64,000 bases of DNA from Ruminococcus albus AD2013 (GTDB lineage Bacteria > Bacillota > Clostridia > Oscillospirales > Ruminococcaceae). Shown here piece after piece: positions 10,901 through 17,644 of this stretch (its first letter is position 1; every line of letters starts with the position of its first letter). The translations under genes were made by a program, and so were the position numbers. The DNA is taken from positions 1,612,001-1,676,000 of the forward strand of contig NZ_JAGS01000001.1 in NCBI RefSeq assembly GCF_000526775.1, written 5' to 3'. The notes under the pieces are model-generated. The model did not search any database. It saw nothing but the letters and a program-made list of their open reading frames with translations, and was not told the origin of the DNA.

Positions 10901-12343
10901 ATAGTTTGCAGTTGTATCATCAGCAATACCTATCGCACCACCATATACTACTCCCTTACCGGACTCATTTTTAGTTTCTGTGGTAACACCGCCAATCGTC
11001 AATGTGTTCGAAAGGGATGTATTCGTGTACTTTCCAATAAGACCACCATAAGAAGCAGCTTCACCGCTTGCATGTTTGGATTTAACAGTCGTGTCTGTAT
11101 CAATGGTATAACTATGATTACAAACAAATTCTCCGAACAGACCGCCAATATTAGCTTTAGCAGAACAATTTACTTGTCCATCGATACTATATTTTCCTAA
11201 ATCAATAGTGTTTTCATTTGAACCAGGTTTATAATAACCATATATTCCTCCAACGCCTATAGTTCCAGATATATGTTGCTTTATATTATATGTAGCGTCA
11301 GAAAAAGTGATAGTGGCACTGTCTATTTTACCAACAAGTCCCCCTGCATATCCACTCTTAGCAGTCTCAATGACAGTATTATCCTCCTGGATGTTAGTTC
11401 CAATATAGTTGAATGTCGACCCGGATTCCATTTCGCCAACAAGACCGCCAACATTGCCAGAAGATGTTCCAATTTTGCTGATATTTCTAATTGTGCCGCC
11501 TTCGGATGCTCCGATAGAGAAATTCAGAATAGCATTCTGCTTAATCAGACCACAAGCTAATCCAAGATTGGATTTTGATTTCATTTCTATGGAATCAGTA
11601 TCACCAGTCTGCTGATCCATAGTAACGTTCAGTGTAAGCTGGGTATTGGCAGCCATTTTTCCTATCATTCCACCAAACGCACCAAGAGTACCGTCAAGCA
11701 ACTCATCGTCAGTTGCAGATGGCTTTACAACAGAAATATTCCAAGTTGCCTTAGGTTTACTTGGATTCTCTGAATCAAGGACAACATTTTCCGCTACGAG
11801 CGGTGTTGTATCATTGATTGTTTCACCACTCGGAATTTTAAAGCCATAGAATCGAGCTATCTTTAAAGTATCCTCATTGTTTAAAACAGCAGTATCAGTA
11901 ACATAGCTAAACAGAGGTGCATCAAGATTAAGAATGATATCTTTATTTGCCTCTATCTCAATAGAACCGGCGAAGGGCTTTGTGCTTGTTCCTAGCCCTT
12001 TAAAGCCCCTTTCATAGTAAGCGGTTCCGCCACTTGACGTTTTAATTGTGATCTTATCATATTGATGATAACCAGGGTATCTACTATAGCTCTGAGAATA
12101 CTTATAGAATTCCTCAATTGTAAGTGAAATTTCCCCGTTCTCATCATGTAAAAACTCATAGTTCTCCGGTGGTGTATCATTATCAGCTGCCTGAACATTA
12201 AGAACGAACGGATTGTTCACACCCATCTTATTGCCTATATCTGTAATCGGGAAAGCATAAAGAAGCATGACAAGAGCCATAAAGGCACTTACCACACGCT
12301 TTCCTATTTTGATTTTATTTCTGTTTCTGTTTTTCATACGCAT
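1964..12343 (-). CDS. Giant exported beta-helix/GLUG-repeat surface protein (3459 aa)
   Basis: A very large secreted protein. A basic N-terminus and hydrophobic segment (about residues 18-35) ending near VQAAD form a signal peptide. The body is Thr/Ser/Asn/Gly-rich. GG(L/I)(I/V)G motifs recur every 35-50 residues (for example GGLVGEM, GGLIGKY, GGLVGFA) in the first roughly 600 residues and again around 2130-2380. These resemble GLUG repeats and imply a parallel beta-helix adhesin-like stalk. I see no LPXTG, SLH or dockerin at the C-terminus, so attachment must be by another route. ATG 12343 or ATG 12337 serves as start (AGGAG at 12348-12352; the 10-nt spacing favours 12337). A longer reading from a TTG at 12373 lacks a ribosome site. 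It is the last gene of the operon beginning at 15476. Substrate and partner unknown. Confidence 0.85.
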   Translation of the reverse strand: MRMKNRNRNKIKIGKRVVSAFMALVMLLYAFPITDIGNKMGVNNPFVLNVQAADNDTPPENYEFLHDENGEISLTIEEFYKYSQSYSRYPGYHQYDKITIKTSSGGTAYYERGFKGLGTSTKPFAGSIEIEANKDIILNLDAPLFSYVTDTAVLNNEDTLKIARFYGFKIPSGETINDTTPLVAENVVLDSENPSKPKATWNISVVKPSATDDELLDGTLGAFGGMIGKMAANTQLTLNVTMDQQTGDTDSIEMKSKSNLGLACGLIKQNAILNFSIGASEGGTIRNISKIGTSSGNVGGLVGEMESGSTFNYIGTNIQEDNTVIETAKSGYAGGLVGKIDSATITFSDATYNIKQHISGTIGVGGIYGYYKPGSNENTIDLGKYSIDGQVNCSAKANIGGLFGEFVCNHSYTIDTDTTVKSKHASGEAASYGGLIGKYTNTSLSNTLTIGGVTTETKNESGKGVVYGGAIGIADDTTANYIKFDGFKVDKAYNANALTFGGLVGFAKKSFVDANDVTIKVNGTFYGGGLIGDLGNGSLKMTGTTDLSNAKSVAPTSDAYKYGQIVGNRDNAIVFSETGWVLKRSEAVEADDIGAWGEVIRFDSKDTDQETDEDITYDLTYEQFDSYTVLTINETTHTISIADSPDTISTTADFAATALSLQISSGSIVTSGAGVDNITLEDDISLSGTGLTGFTRDNNAGSSLDLYDTHCVFDGSFSASGYTVTLAIGEPYGYRGESNLKDAETRTSGDGRIYNHRFNGLFGILKGTDDTSFGSVDDDAITIDGTCSVSPKANSIYVGAVAAVAKEKVNVYKTDVSTTFDFGGSENVYLGGLIGEINDPTAIEDEGTSEVEITDCIFSGSISGENNSDGTCLGGIAGKIYHTENEEQYWAIREISVSGTVENKATKTEQMVGGLIAVIAGYSATSNYNSRTLELSNVTTTNLEIKGGAATSMGGLLGYRWQNTDVVLGVVDEDTNVTIGSGSKVTASGTVKDMAGLVYNATGKWTVNDLDITAINIAANSPRSFGMIVNKGWYCDSGKNYKSDGSSSAIYLMLTSTECYEISSATISSLSSAAVFDELVAYSAYYRDEGNTRNATDDDGDEYILKNGNGIVSIHIAAEPEEEGDVPTLGLVMEEGSESNSYKAQTSLGAKPNPWTRYYYDLDVITNTEYGYSGQNAGKLMLWGLNKYAHQSIKSNFVDPFTNNSISVNNVDYDMTGYSWYPVDVDFSVSVKGNFKFVNKEFELSEAENAGTYNSQKSSISTTYDNVDYKTQHYLMHCGLFRNVYSGKTVTINGNTKLRGNVAKVDKYCGMLICGTVDGSSDTNKANITINNLELQGAYIHNIENLTGDSVTYAPLLINRITKYTNLTVKNVKTSTSSPYRYIDSIPYIQMDSGGFPKAGSSLIGEVGSSTAKGLNLVFETIQLDGRTAALATGDSKLNEKYRTNRTIFTKATLLDKFEFESGSKGKYTYTWTHDWGSSSQKKVTYGKEVGYITEGEFPNQERQYFEGSTADAEEYTNPGVDNDADGATVSTILKNSFLPYVATPYDADGTTHQLEVNHRTSNAEGCGTYNDPYIIKKASELQNIALIINGGATTGTKITLPNSTERTAFWCDDKSGKSHHMVFECNGSNFVNGDISLTTQEVRTYLASAYYKLGDNITLDSFDGISNFTAIDSTNNFAVFRGVIDGGELTIINKSASPLIVNSYGCVIKNLTVSVEKESQPISLTQANATDTFPTCKSYGGLIANVLGGDNIIDGTSVNYSNMKKGFTIGNSTYGHLIPIGGYVGVVVNGAVVFKNMTNSTQGLTTISSSYLPQLTNQKYLYVNPIIGRVINGYAVTESSSYKTSENDVTMHNGRKNYSIADITKSNDIAMLSTGAYTSIGTSSYSTDVSIPNAQALFVMSLLTQSSTTVGDPSTLALGSSDSYGGTYHRMRCADYSAVGTNAANDNKPADYTVAVADHTSTSVPFLVKNYTNVISGTTNYGVLALTNNNTVCNFNLGGTETEWTLPDGFRGIGCIGFKRSNLTNRTISLHKFNGKNNYGEGDEVTIKLNMSLQHYERDQKNSVDYENYYPVNNGQGGFGLFNTLHHNRADQGTIEDEYKISNLNITGKIDYFVFKHSDNNGVMTYNKTYIPYASYLNCGGISGYAGFGGDDSITVEAIGVSGLTVNGFETAGGFFGNLQLSANSATSHQVSISDIDAQEAFTVHSKRYAGGIIGYFKQGNLSISDVKILLPTVLNEYVGSSITDFDNGVGGLIGYCQNVNGNSPIVLTDIQLGQLSSNVTSRIGYIDGYPCTSATTATVVAGGIIGRNNTYKGSNDYSLKIENCNVYNISIYGHRVGGLIGSDAADNNTNTQSKILIYNSNVKSNNESELYGLFPSNSNSNNLKHRACGGIFGGARAANGVIIDTCSVEGYTLQGYQDTAGICANVDGGGFGVRNFMIKDVVLKSDYSAALFGWLPKPLTGYNILCDNVQFQDRNGGTSYNSAQHGYLVSKNNGNSIKIAGLSIQNATPKSLAYFIPPRLSGTNDYNANAGYVIFADYKGTASSGNKVFSNINSSANVKDYKNQDVTDNNPYVTSSPKLFIGDNQFLTGDAVSSTTYDGSAFEQIILDKQDTQKSQNGAQSYQTAPAVNTNQLKDVTDHLKTTREEFGSAFPYNFPLLEVEDSDRTKVTNYINYYLRNLTNTNYDFSLASNNSAIKDIFKVTLHSCVYDKTTRTFTVDPAENSGSLKHYAGAFQMEPGSIDNADPSTPQFTLMDVQFFDPDDKTKIAYHLYVPIYVKKEINYKFNAQIASGTNYYEDAYTGISSKTLFENLGNPVTARIEYTYDRTATDWADAINGGENVLYGSNYFKELKMSMNSNGWAPDSRLVLVDANNNDKHYYLDSSIVTADSNGIYHIPFDSFTANGASGGAAYKPVAMSSLLEYTVSATNNGPLVVTTDATKATVKSPDGNTMYMPRPEGNSAQGYTVDVTEVNPEVYYLSFFTNKNSGNDKVYHYEINSVERFEQHSTDNDNWKPNKIIRSYNNPVHLIIGNLYTNNNLELSVTPRVASTYEMTKSNNVLTITMTSHISLTQAAKDEKIPQNLAQNVNSTIYQTFLMNYDMMEKDALTSKIGVDTSAIQSVTITDYKIYYGLTVPTEAADIEANPGEDVRSNASDPEDLMNSNYIELRNNKNLNEYLRNSTAGHDNAATIHVTFAIEYSEKNLSKQFPERKDESDSTIGSLVRGFSNISSVAESGAYSAISLPASDTHRYYTKNISSAKLTYTANKTPSSPNGQYSSLGINPFDEQTAKVVTNKGHIDSTAIYSYVDIVDPGEYIEFNLTLTCKNDGGYDKVPLVISDYLNNLTIKANNTTLFTQGSSSDTALLKAYTSVDGTMITLRAHKSKLKEIADKIYTIDISYDILTGEVNGFGKTKAYSNYKVSLTADLYDAIGTTVTPDNPTHAWDHIIYTNSKLQYNMISE

Positions 12344-12397
12344 CGATCTCCTGAAGTATGAAATTATGTCCAATATATTATGTTAGCTAAAGGTTCG

Positions 12398-13471
12398 TTA
12401 GTCCGAGTCGGCAGGTATATTTATCTTTATACATACATTACCCGAAACTGTATCGCTTATGAAGTTCCACGACGAACTCACTTCTCCGTTGATTTTATAC
12501 AACTGTATATCATATCTGTTTCTATACTCTTTCGTTGAACTGTACGAATCAGCATTTATTACTAGCTTATTCCACCCAGTTGTTGTTCCTCCGCCTTGAG
12601 TATATACAACCTCACCGGATACAAATGGAAACGCGCCATTACTTTCATAAAAATCTTTATTCAGAGCAATCTTGGTTGGATCCCATTCTATTTCAATAGT
12701 TTCACTGCCCGTACCTGTTAACACCAGGTTATATGCATCATATGCGGAAGGTAGCGCTGATGTATTAAGTCGTTGCTCATTGATATAGTATTTCCATCCT
12801 GTCGAAGAAGACCCCTGCTCTTCCTTCAAACCAATTGCTGCTGCAAGAGGCTTAAGGTCGGGAAAACTCGAAGTCGGAGTGGCTTTAATCATCACACGCT
12901 TGTTTGCATCATTTTTTAAATCCCAGTTTTTTGAAAACTTGATGGTATACTTGTTCTGGCTTCTTGCATTTGTCGCAAGTGTTTCAACCTGAGGACTGGA
13001 ATAGGTATAAGAAGCGCTACCACTGTTAAAAGTAACCAATGCAGTAGAACTGTCATTCTTAGCAATTTGAATATATTTTCCGGCATCCATACTGCTGATT
13101 ACATTGCCTTGGTTATCAACAACGGAAATTTCAAGATCATATTCAATTTGTCTTTTATAGTAATCTCCGCTACCGTCTATATCATAATTCCACACAAAAA
13201 CATCAACATCATAAGTCTGAGCCAAATCATTCACAGTCAATTCCTTAACATAATAAGGCTGAAATGAAATCCTGTTATTCTCAATATAAGTCAGAAGATT
13301 TGACGAGAACATCGAATCACTTGAATCATCAAACAGAACAACTCTCTTAACAAAGTTATTTGTTCCAGGATACTCAGCAAATGCAACAATCGTGCACAGC
13401 GCCAGTGTAACAGAGACTATCCAGACAAGAAGCCACTGTCTTTTCATGAATTTTATTATTCTGTTTTTCAT
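12398..13471 (-). CDS. Exported protein of the giant-adhesin operon (357 aa)
   Basis: The N-terminus is basic, followed by a hydrophobic helix (WLLVWIVSVTLALCTIVAFAE) and a signal peptidase site near residue 32. The mature part is strand-rich with many Tyr/Ser/Asn residues. There is no clear catalytic motif, no lipobox and no C-terminal membrane anchor. It starts with ATG 13471 behind AAGGAG (9-nt spacing). It lies 54 nt upstream of the giant gene and 41 nt downstream of another exported protein, so co-transcription is very likely. I do not recognise the family. It could be a pilin- or TasA-like subunit, or an accessory protein that holds the giant protein at the surface; both are inferences from position. 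Confidence 0.75.
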   Translation of the reverse strand: MKNRIIKFMKRQWLLVWIVSVTLALCTIVAFAEYPGTNNFVKRVVLFDDSSDSMFSSNLLTYIENNRISFQPYYVKELTVNDLAQTYDVDVFVWNYDIDGSGDYYKRQIEYDLEISVVDNQGNVISSMDAGKYIQIAKNDSSTALVTFNSGSASYTYSSPQVETLATNARSQNKYTIKFSKNWDLKNDANKRVMIKATPTSSFPDLKPLAAAIGLKEEQGSSSTGWKYYINEQRLNTSALPSAYDAYNLVLTGTGSETIEIEWDPTKIALNKDFYESNGAFPFVSGEVVYTQGGGTTTGWNKLVINADSYSSTKEYRNRYDIQLYKINGEVSSSWNFISDTVSGNVCIKINIPADSD

Positions 13472-13512
13472 ATTCAGTCGCTCCTTTCCTTAAATAATCT
13501 ATATCATTTGGT

Positions 13513-14346
13513 TTATCTTGATGCTGTTATGTATATCATGTCCGTTTCTTTATCTTCAAACGTTCTGTTTGCTCTTTTTTCCCACGTTACTTCAATAATG
13601 TAATAATCGCAGAATTTTTTATTTGAGTCCAAAGAAACAGATATTGAATCCGAGTGCCAGTAAGATGGGATATCATTCTCCTCAACATTTGTTTTATCAC
13701 CATAATTTTCAACATAAAACGCATCGTCATCTTTGGCTTTCATAGGATTGCTTGTTTCATTATTTTTGTATTCTCCGCTCAACGCTGTTGCGGATTTCAC
13801 ATAATACTTCGAACCACTCTCACTGTACATGTCATCAGAAACCGGAATAGTATTTTCGGTATGACTACCAGCATGCATAGCATATAGCACAATATCGTTT
13901 TCATCTGTACCGGCAGGAATACTTGACTGATCATCGTATTGAGTAGCAGGGTATATAGTATAAGTGAATTGATTATTATTTGTATGAGCCATCTGAAGTT
14001 TATAACTCTTTGTGTTTGATCCTGAAACTGAAAAAACATATAACTGCCTTGTTACAGGAATCAGCTTTCCATCATCATCATGTACCAATCCTCCGGTCAC
14101 AGGATCAGTTTTGTAAGGGCTGATCGCATTCATATTAAAATACATTCGATCCTCACGCTGAGCCGCATTGAGATACAATGAATTAGGGAATTCGATCTTA
14201 TACATTTCCGCTGTTTTCCTTTGCATATAAAACCATGCAAGAACCGGAATAGAGCAAAACAACAACAGTGTCAAACTAAAAGCTGTTATTAAGGCTATCC
14301 TTCTCTTTATTGGCATATTATTAAATTTTCTAAACAAAGTTTTCAT
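13513..14346 (-). CDS. Exported SipW-associated-type protein (277 aa)
   Basis: A basic N-terminus (NNMPIKRR) precedes a hydrophobic helix ending in PVLAWFYMQRKTAEM. The AWF segment right after the helix is the hallmark of proteins processed by SipW/ER-type signal peptidases, as in TasA- and camelysin-like families. The mature region carries short strand-like segments, for example RQLYVFSVSGSNTKSYKLQM and near the end DYYIIEVTWEKRANRTF. I number from ATG 14346, 8 nt after AGGAG; the GTG at 14355 sits inside that ribosome site and is unlikely. It is second in the 15476-1964 operon. Probable minor fibre subunit or anchor; the exact role is inferred. Confidence 0.75.
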   Translation of the reverse strand: MKTLFRKFNNMPIKRRIALITAFSLTLLLFCSIPVLAWFYMQRKTAEMYKIEFPNSLYLNAAQREDRMYFNMNAISPYKTDPVTGGLVHDDDGKLIPVTRQLYVFSVSGSNTKSYKLQMAHTNNNQFTYTIYPATQYDDQSSIPAGTDENDIVLYAMHAGSHTENTIPVSDDMYSESGSKYYVKSATALSGEYKNNETSNPMKAKDDDAFYVENYGDKTNVEENDIPSYWHSDSISVSLDSNKKFCDYYIIEVTWEKRANRTFEDKETDMIYITASR

Positions 14347-14366
14347 ATGCCACACTCCTAAAACAT

Positions 14367-15476
14367 TCAGTCGGGCAATCCAACATTTATATCAACAATA
14401 AAATAACTCAGACTGGATCCGATCAAAAAATCCGCATCGTTATAGCCGTCGCTCAATTTCTTGAAGCTGGTTTTATCTCCGGCATTATTCGCATCATCTA
14501 TTATGGCATCAGTTATTTCAGAATAGTTCGTAAAAACAAGATTCTTATTGTCTTTCAGATACTGAATTACTTTGCCTTTATCCGTATTTGAAATATCCGA
14601 AGTTCCATTAGCAACATCCTTGACTATTGGATAATCGCTTCTGTATCCTGTCGTATTATTTCTTAATGCTATCTGTCCTAAAGTGTTCGTCCACATCCAG
14701 TATATAGTCACCTTCTTCGGAACATTTTTTCTTGCATTTAAAAAAGTCTTATTTAATGTTCTGGTGGTTATCGGCTTCTCATAATAATACCGAGAACCCT
14801 CCAGAGTATTCTCATCAGTATCGCCTTCTTCTTCAAAGAACATTATGTGTCCTTTAAGATAATTCTCTGCTTCTTGGTATTGATCAATAACCGATTGTTC
14901 CAGTCCAGAATTAGCTACCGTAAGCTCCGAAACACGCTTTATTGTAGTGTTTGTTTCACCCAGTTCCCTAAAACCTATCACATTGAGATCGATCTGAACT
15001 GTCAGATCCCCATCCTGCTTTGGAACAACATAGAATTCAATTATTCCGCTACTGCCGGGCCCAAAATCAGTTTCTTCTTCAGCAGATGGAGTATACCTGA
15101 TTTTAATCTGGGTATCGTTACTACCGGTCAAATAATAACCGGAAATAACTTCATCGTCACCATATGTGTATGTGTTGTCCGCTTTAATGAACTCGGTGTC
15201 ATTACGCACAGTCGAACCCTTAACGGCGATTTCAAACGGCATTGTAGCAGTTTTTACAGACATCCCCCCTGTCCCGACTTCCCTATTCATAGTAAACCAC
15301 GCGATCGTCACAAAGATAAGGATAATTGCACTAAAAGCCGATGCCGTACCCAGTTTTATAAGCTTCGTCTTTTTCGAGCGCTGCTGTTCTTCTACGGCGA
15401 TTATATTTTCAGCTGTCAATGAAGCAGATTCGCCTGTATCCAATAGTTTTTTCACATCAAAAACATTGTTTTCCAT
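14367..15476 (-). CDS. TasA/camelysin-like protein with SipW-type signal sequence (369 aa)
   Basis: The cytoplasmic N-terminus is unusually long (about 45 residues, acidic then basic). It is followed by a hydrophobic helix (AFSAIILIFVTIAWFTMN) and the AWFTMN cleavage region typical of SipW-dependent exported proteins. After it comes GGMSVKTATMPFEIAVKG, the first strand of a TasA-like fold also seen in the 16138-17139 product. Start ATG 15476 lies 8 nt after AGGAGG; the GTG at 15485 overlaps that site and is rejected. It is the first gene of a four-gene unit ending in the giant adhesin, driven by a perfect promoter at 15616-15644. It is likely cleaved by one of the ER-type peptidases at 19202-19891 or 21591-24554 (inference). 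Confidence 0.8.
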   Translation of the reverse strand: MENNVFDVKKLLDTGESASLTAENIIAVEEQQRSKKTKLIKLGTASAFSAIILIFVTIAWFTMNREVGTGGMSVKTATMPFEIAVKGSTVRNDTEFIKADNTYTYGDDEVISGYYLTGSNDTQIKIRYTPSAEEETDFGPGSSGIIEFYVVPKQDGDLTVQIDLNVIGFRELGETNTTIKRVSELTVANSGLEQSVIDQYQEAENYLKGHIMFFEEEGDTDENTLEGSRYYYEKPITTRTLNKTFLNARKNVPKKVTIYWMWTNTLGQIALRNNTTGYRSDYPIVKDVANGTSDISNTDKGKVIQYLKDNKNLVFTNYSEITDAIIDDANNAGDKTSFKKLSDGYNDADFLIGSSLSYFIVDINVGLPD

Positions 15477-15615
15477 CTGCTTCACCTCCTTGCTGTCGGC
15501 CGTTTGATACTATAATACAGACGTTGTTTTCAGGACTATTCGATGGTGTTATGTTTAAATTAATGTGTTTTAGTAATAATATATAAAATAAAAGTTCATA
15601 TATCTTTCCTATTTT

Positions 15616-15644
15616 ATTATATCACAACGCCACGGTGATGTCAA
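15616..15644 (-). promoter_or_regulatory. Perfect sigma-A promoter of the adhesin operon
   Basis: TTGACA (15639-15644) and TATAAT (15616-15621) on the minus strand are separated by exactly 17 bp. The ATG at 15476 lies 140 nt downstream, leaving a leader of roughly 130 nt. No recognised riboswitch structure was seen in it. Confidence 0.85.
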
Positions 15645-15906
15645 TTGTTTTGACATTAAAATCCGTTAATAAATTAGAAAGATAAATAAATATTTAATCA
15701 AAAGCACATACAGATCGGTCATGTAGAAAAAGAACATCGCCTTCTGAAATTACAGCGTATTTTCCAGTGTATTTCCATTTTTAAATTGACTGGTCCCGGA
15801 AATTGTTATCCGAATAATCAATTGTTAATTAAGTCACAATAATAGAAAATCCGAGTTTTGCAAAAAGATCTAGTTTACAGTTAGTTAATATTGTTTTTGA
15901 ATAAAG

Positions 15907-16002
15907 TTAGAATTGAATCTCCTGACCTGTCATTCCGTGTTTTTCATGCAGATAAGCGTCGATATGCGTAATTGCCGCTGTACAAAAGTGATCGGACAAA
16001 AA
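15907..16002 (-). pseudogene. Possible DUF3791-like C-terminal remnant
   Basis: A short minus-strand frame reads HIDAYLHEKHGMTGQEIQF before a stop at 15907-15909. It resembles the conserved part of small DUF3791 proteins (E-x-Y-x-x-x-x-G-x-S-G-x-E). There is no start and the expected C-terminal helix is missing, so it would be a fragment. The rest of the 15645-15990 gap is AT-rich and holds nothing I can name. Confidence 0.25.
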
Positions 16003-16024
16003 GAATCCCCCACCTGGGTGGGGT
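15996..16024 (-). terminator. Terminator after the 333-aa TasA-like gene
   Basis: On the minus strand a GC-rich hairpin (CCCCACC with GGTGGGG, 16008-16023) is followed by ATTCTTTTTG. It lies about 115 nt beyond the stop of the 16138-17139 gene and separates that gene from the adhesin operon promoter. Confidence 0.65.
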
Positions 16025-16137
16025 GGGGGGAAAGGAGTTTTTAGAGAGGGTTTTATTTAATGATAGGGGTTAATATTTCTATTTTATGAGATTGGGGAAT
16101 GTGGTTGTTTAGTTAGTTGTTAATTTCTTAGGTTTGA

Positions 16138-17139
16138 TTATGAAGTAGCAGTAGTAATATTCGTTGCAGCTGTCGCAGCTGTTGTACCATCACCGCCGTT
16201 AAGATCAAACTGAAGATCAAGCTTATACTTATTGGTCAGTGCAGCATATGTCTGAGATGTACAAGTAGTATCTTCACCTTCAAGCCACAATCTAATTACA
16301 ACATAATAGTATTCTGTTGCATTGCTGGCAATTGTAGAATCTACGGTTGCAGCTGTGTCATAGGTAGCAGCAGATAATGTATTTGTTGAATCAACCGCAT
16401 TTGTTCCACTCTGATTTCCTGCACCACTTATTCTAAGAATGGTCTTTTTAAGCGCTCCACTATATGACGGAGTCTGACCGGAAGTATCAACTGTAGGAGC
16501 TGTTCCTGCACTAACACTTGAACCTAACTCTTGAACAAACATTGCAACTCTCCACGCCTTATCTGTCGGAGCAGCCCAAGTATCACCAGTGGTGTTGTAT
16601 AAGAGATTACACTTTGACATTACAAGAGTTCCAGTATCTGAACCATTAGTATTGGTAGCTTTCAGATAAAAAGCATAATCAATATAACCATATGCTGTAT
16701 CAAATGCGGTAGTGCTTGGAGAAGCGCCATAAGCTGTATTAAATGCAGCATCGTACTTGGTTTTAGCAGCAGCAGTGTCGTTCTGAGATGTGCCATTAGC
16801 TTCATTATAGGCTGTATAGTTTTCTTCCAAAGCATCACCATTAGAACCTGCATTAACAGTATAGAAATACTGAATGCCATCTACAGTAGAGGTAGGCTCC
16901 AATAAAGCCTGTCTAGTTTGCGAAAGGGATTTTGCAAAAGCTGAATCGCTCGGTGTTTCAGAGATAAGCAGGTTCGATCCAACCTTAGTCTTAACTTCCA
17001 TTCCTGTTACCGTAACCGTCTTATTCATCGTAAACCATGCATAAGTCGATGTTGCAAGCATTACTGCCGAAACCATCAGCGAGCCGGCAGCGGGTATTAG
17101 TTTCTTTGCGGGATTTCCCTTTTTCTTTGTATTTTTCAT
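16138..17139 (-). CDS. TasA-like major fibre-type protein with AWFTMN signal sequence (333 aa)
   Basis: A Lys-rich N-terminus (KNTKKKGNPAKK) and hydrophobic helix lead into ATSTYAWFTMNKTVTVTGMEV, the classic SipW-dependent signal and first mature strand. The middle is Ala/Thr/Asn-rich and low in complexity. Near the C-terminus is VVIRLWLEGEDTTC followed by a strand pair (KYKLDLQFDL), a motif shared with the membrane-anchored 18452-19183 protein. Monocistronic: perfect promoter at 17235-17263 and terminator at 15996-16024, which suits a highly expressed major subunit. Start is ATG 17139 (AAGGA about 9 nt upstream); ATG 17145 is only 3-4 nt from that site. Self-assembly into fibres is known for TasA but only inferred here. 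Confidence 0.8.
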   Translation of the reverse strand: MKNTKKKGNPAKKLIPAAGSLMVSAVMLATSTYAWFTMNKTVTVTGMEVKTKVGSNLLISETPSDSAFAKSLSQTRQALLEPTSTVDGIQYFYTVNAGSNGDALEENYTAYNEANGTSQNDTAAAKTKYDAAFNTAYGASPSTTAFDTAYGYIDYAFYLKATNTNGSDTGTLVMSKCNLLYNTTGDTWAAPTDKAWRVAMFVQELGSSVSAGTAPTVDTSGQTPSYSGALKKTILRISGAGNQSGTNAVDSTNTLSAATYDTAATVDSTIASNATEYYYVVIRLWLEGEDTTCTSQTYAALTNKYKLDLQFDLNGGDGTTAATAATNITTATS

Positions 17140-17234
17140 ATGCATTTTCCTTTCATACCAAATTTCGGCGTGAATCTCGCCGATGACTCGAAACTTCCAC
17201 GAAATAGATTGTTTTTGTTTCTTAACTTGAACTT

Positions 17235-17263
17235 ATTATACATGATTTTGTTTGACCTGTCAA
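17235..17263 (-). promoter_or_regulatory. Perfect sigma-A promoter of the 333-aa TasA-like gene
   Basis: TTGACA (17258-17263) and TATAAT (17235-17240) on the minus strand, 17-bp spacing. It diverges from the plus-strand promoter at 17582. The 320 bp between the two promoters is AT-rich; I see no riboswitch-like structure there. Confidence 0.85.
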
Positions 17264-17581
17264 GAGTTTTGGATTTTATTCATATTTTTAACTTTGAAAA
17301 TCAGTCAAGTGCACAAATGATATTTTTCGCTTTGTGCATTTTTACTGGTTAATAACTTAAATTAATGTTATCTAACTACAAAATGTCGTAATTTTACCCC
17401 GAATTTAACCTCGTGAGCCCTATGATCAGCCGAGACAGAAATTGTTAAGCGCCATATATCGTCGTTTAATAAATATTAACAATTAAATTTATTGTATTCT
17501 GCGCCCGTATTCATTAAATATTGTTTTAACTCAGCTGTTAAATAATAATTAATTAAATCTATAAAAAATACCCAATTTCAA

Positions 17582-17610
17582 TTGACATTATTCATAATAT
17601 GTTGTATAAT
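17582..17610 (+). promoter_or_regulatory. Perfect sigma-A promoter of the EAL/peptidase/ATPase operon
   Basis: TTGACA (17582-17587), 17 bp, TATAAT (17605-17610). The first gene starts at 17645 behind AGGAGGG, so the leader is only about 30 nt. No further promoter of this quality was found before 25218. Confidence 0.85.
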
Positions 17611-17644
17611 AAAATAGAATAAAAGACACAAGGAGGGCGGCGTA

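Noticed and set aside
17264..17581. c-di-GMP riboswitch between the divergent promoters
   Set aside because: I looked for GEMM-like conserved segments because of the EAL gene; none are present and the leader after the plus promoter is only about 30 nt.
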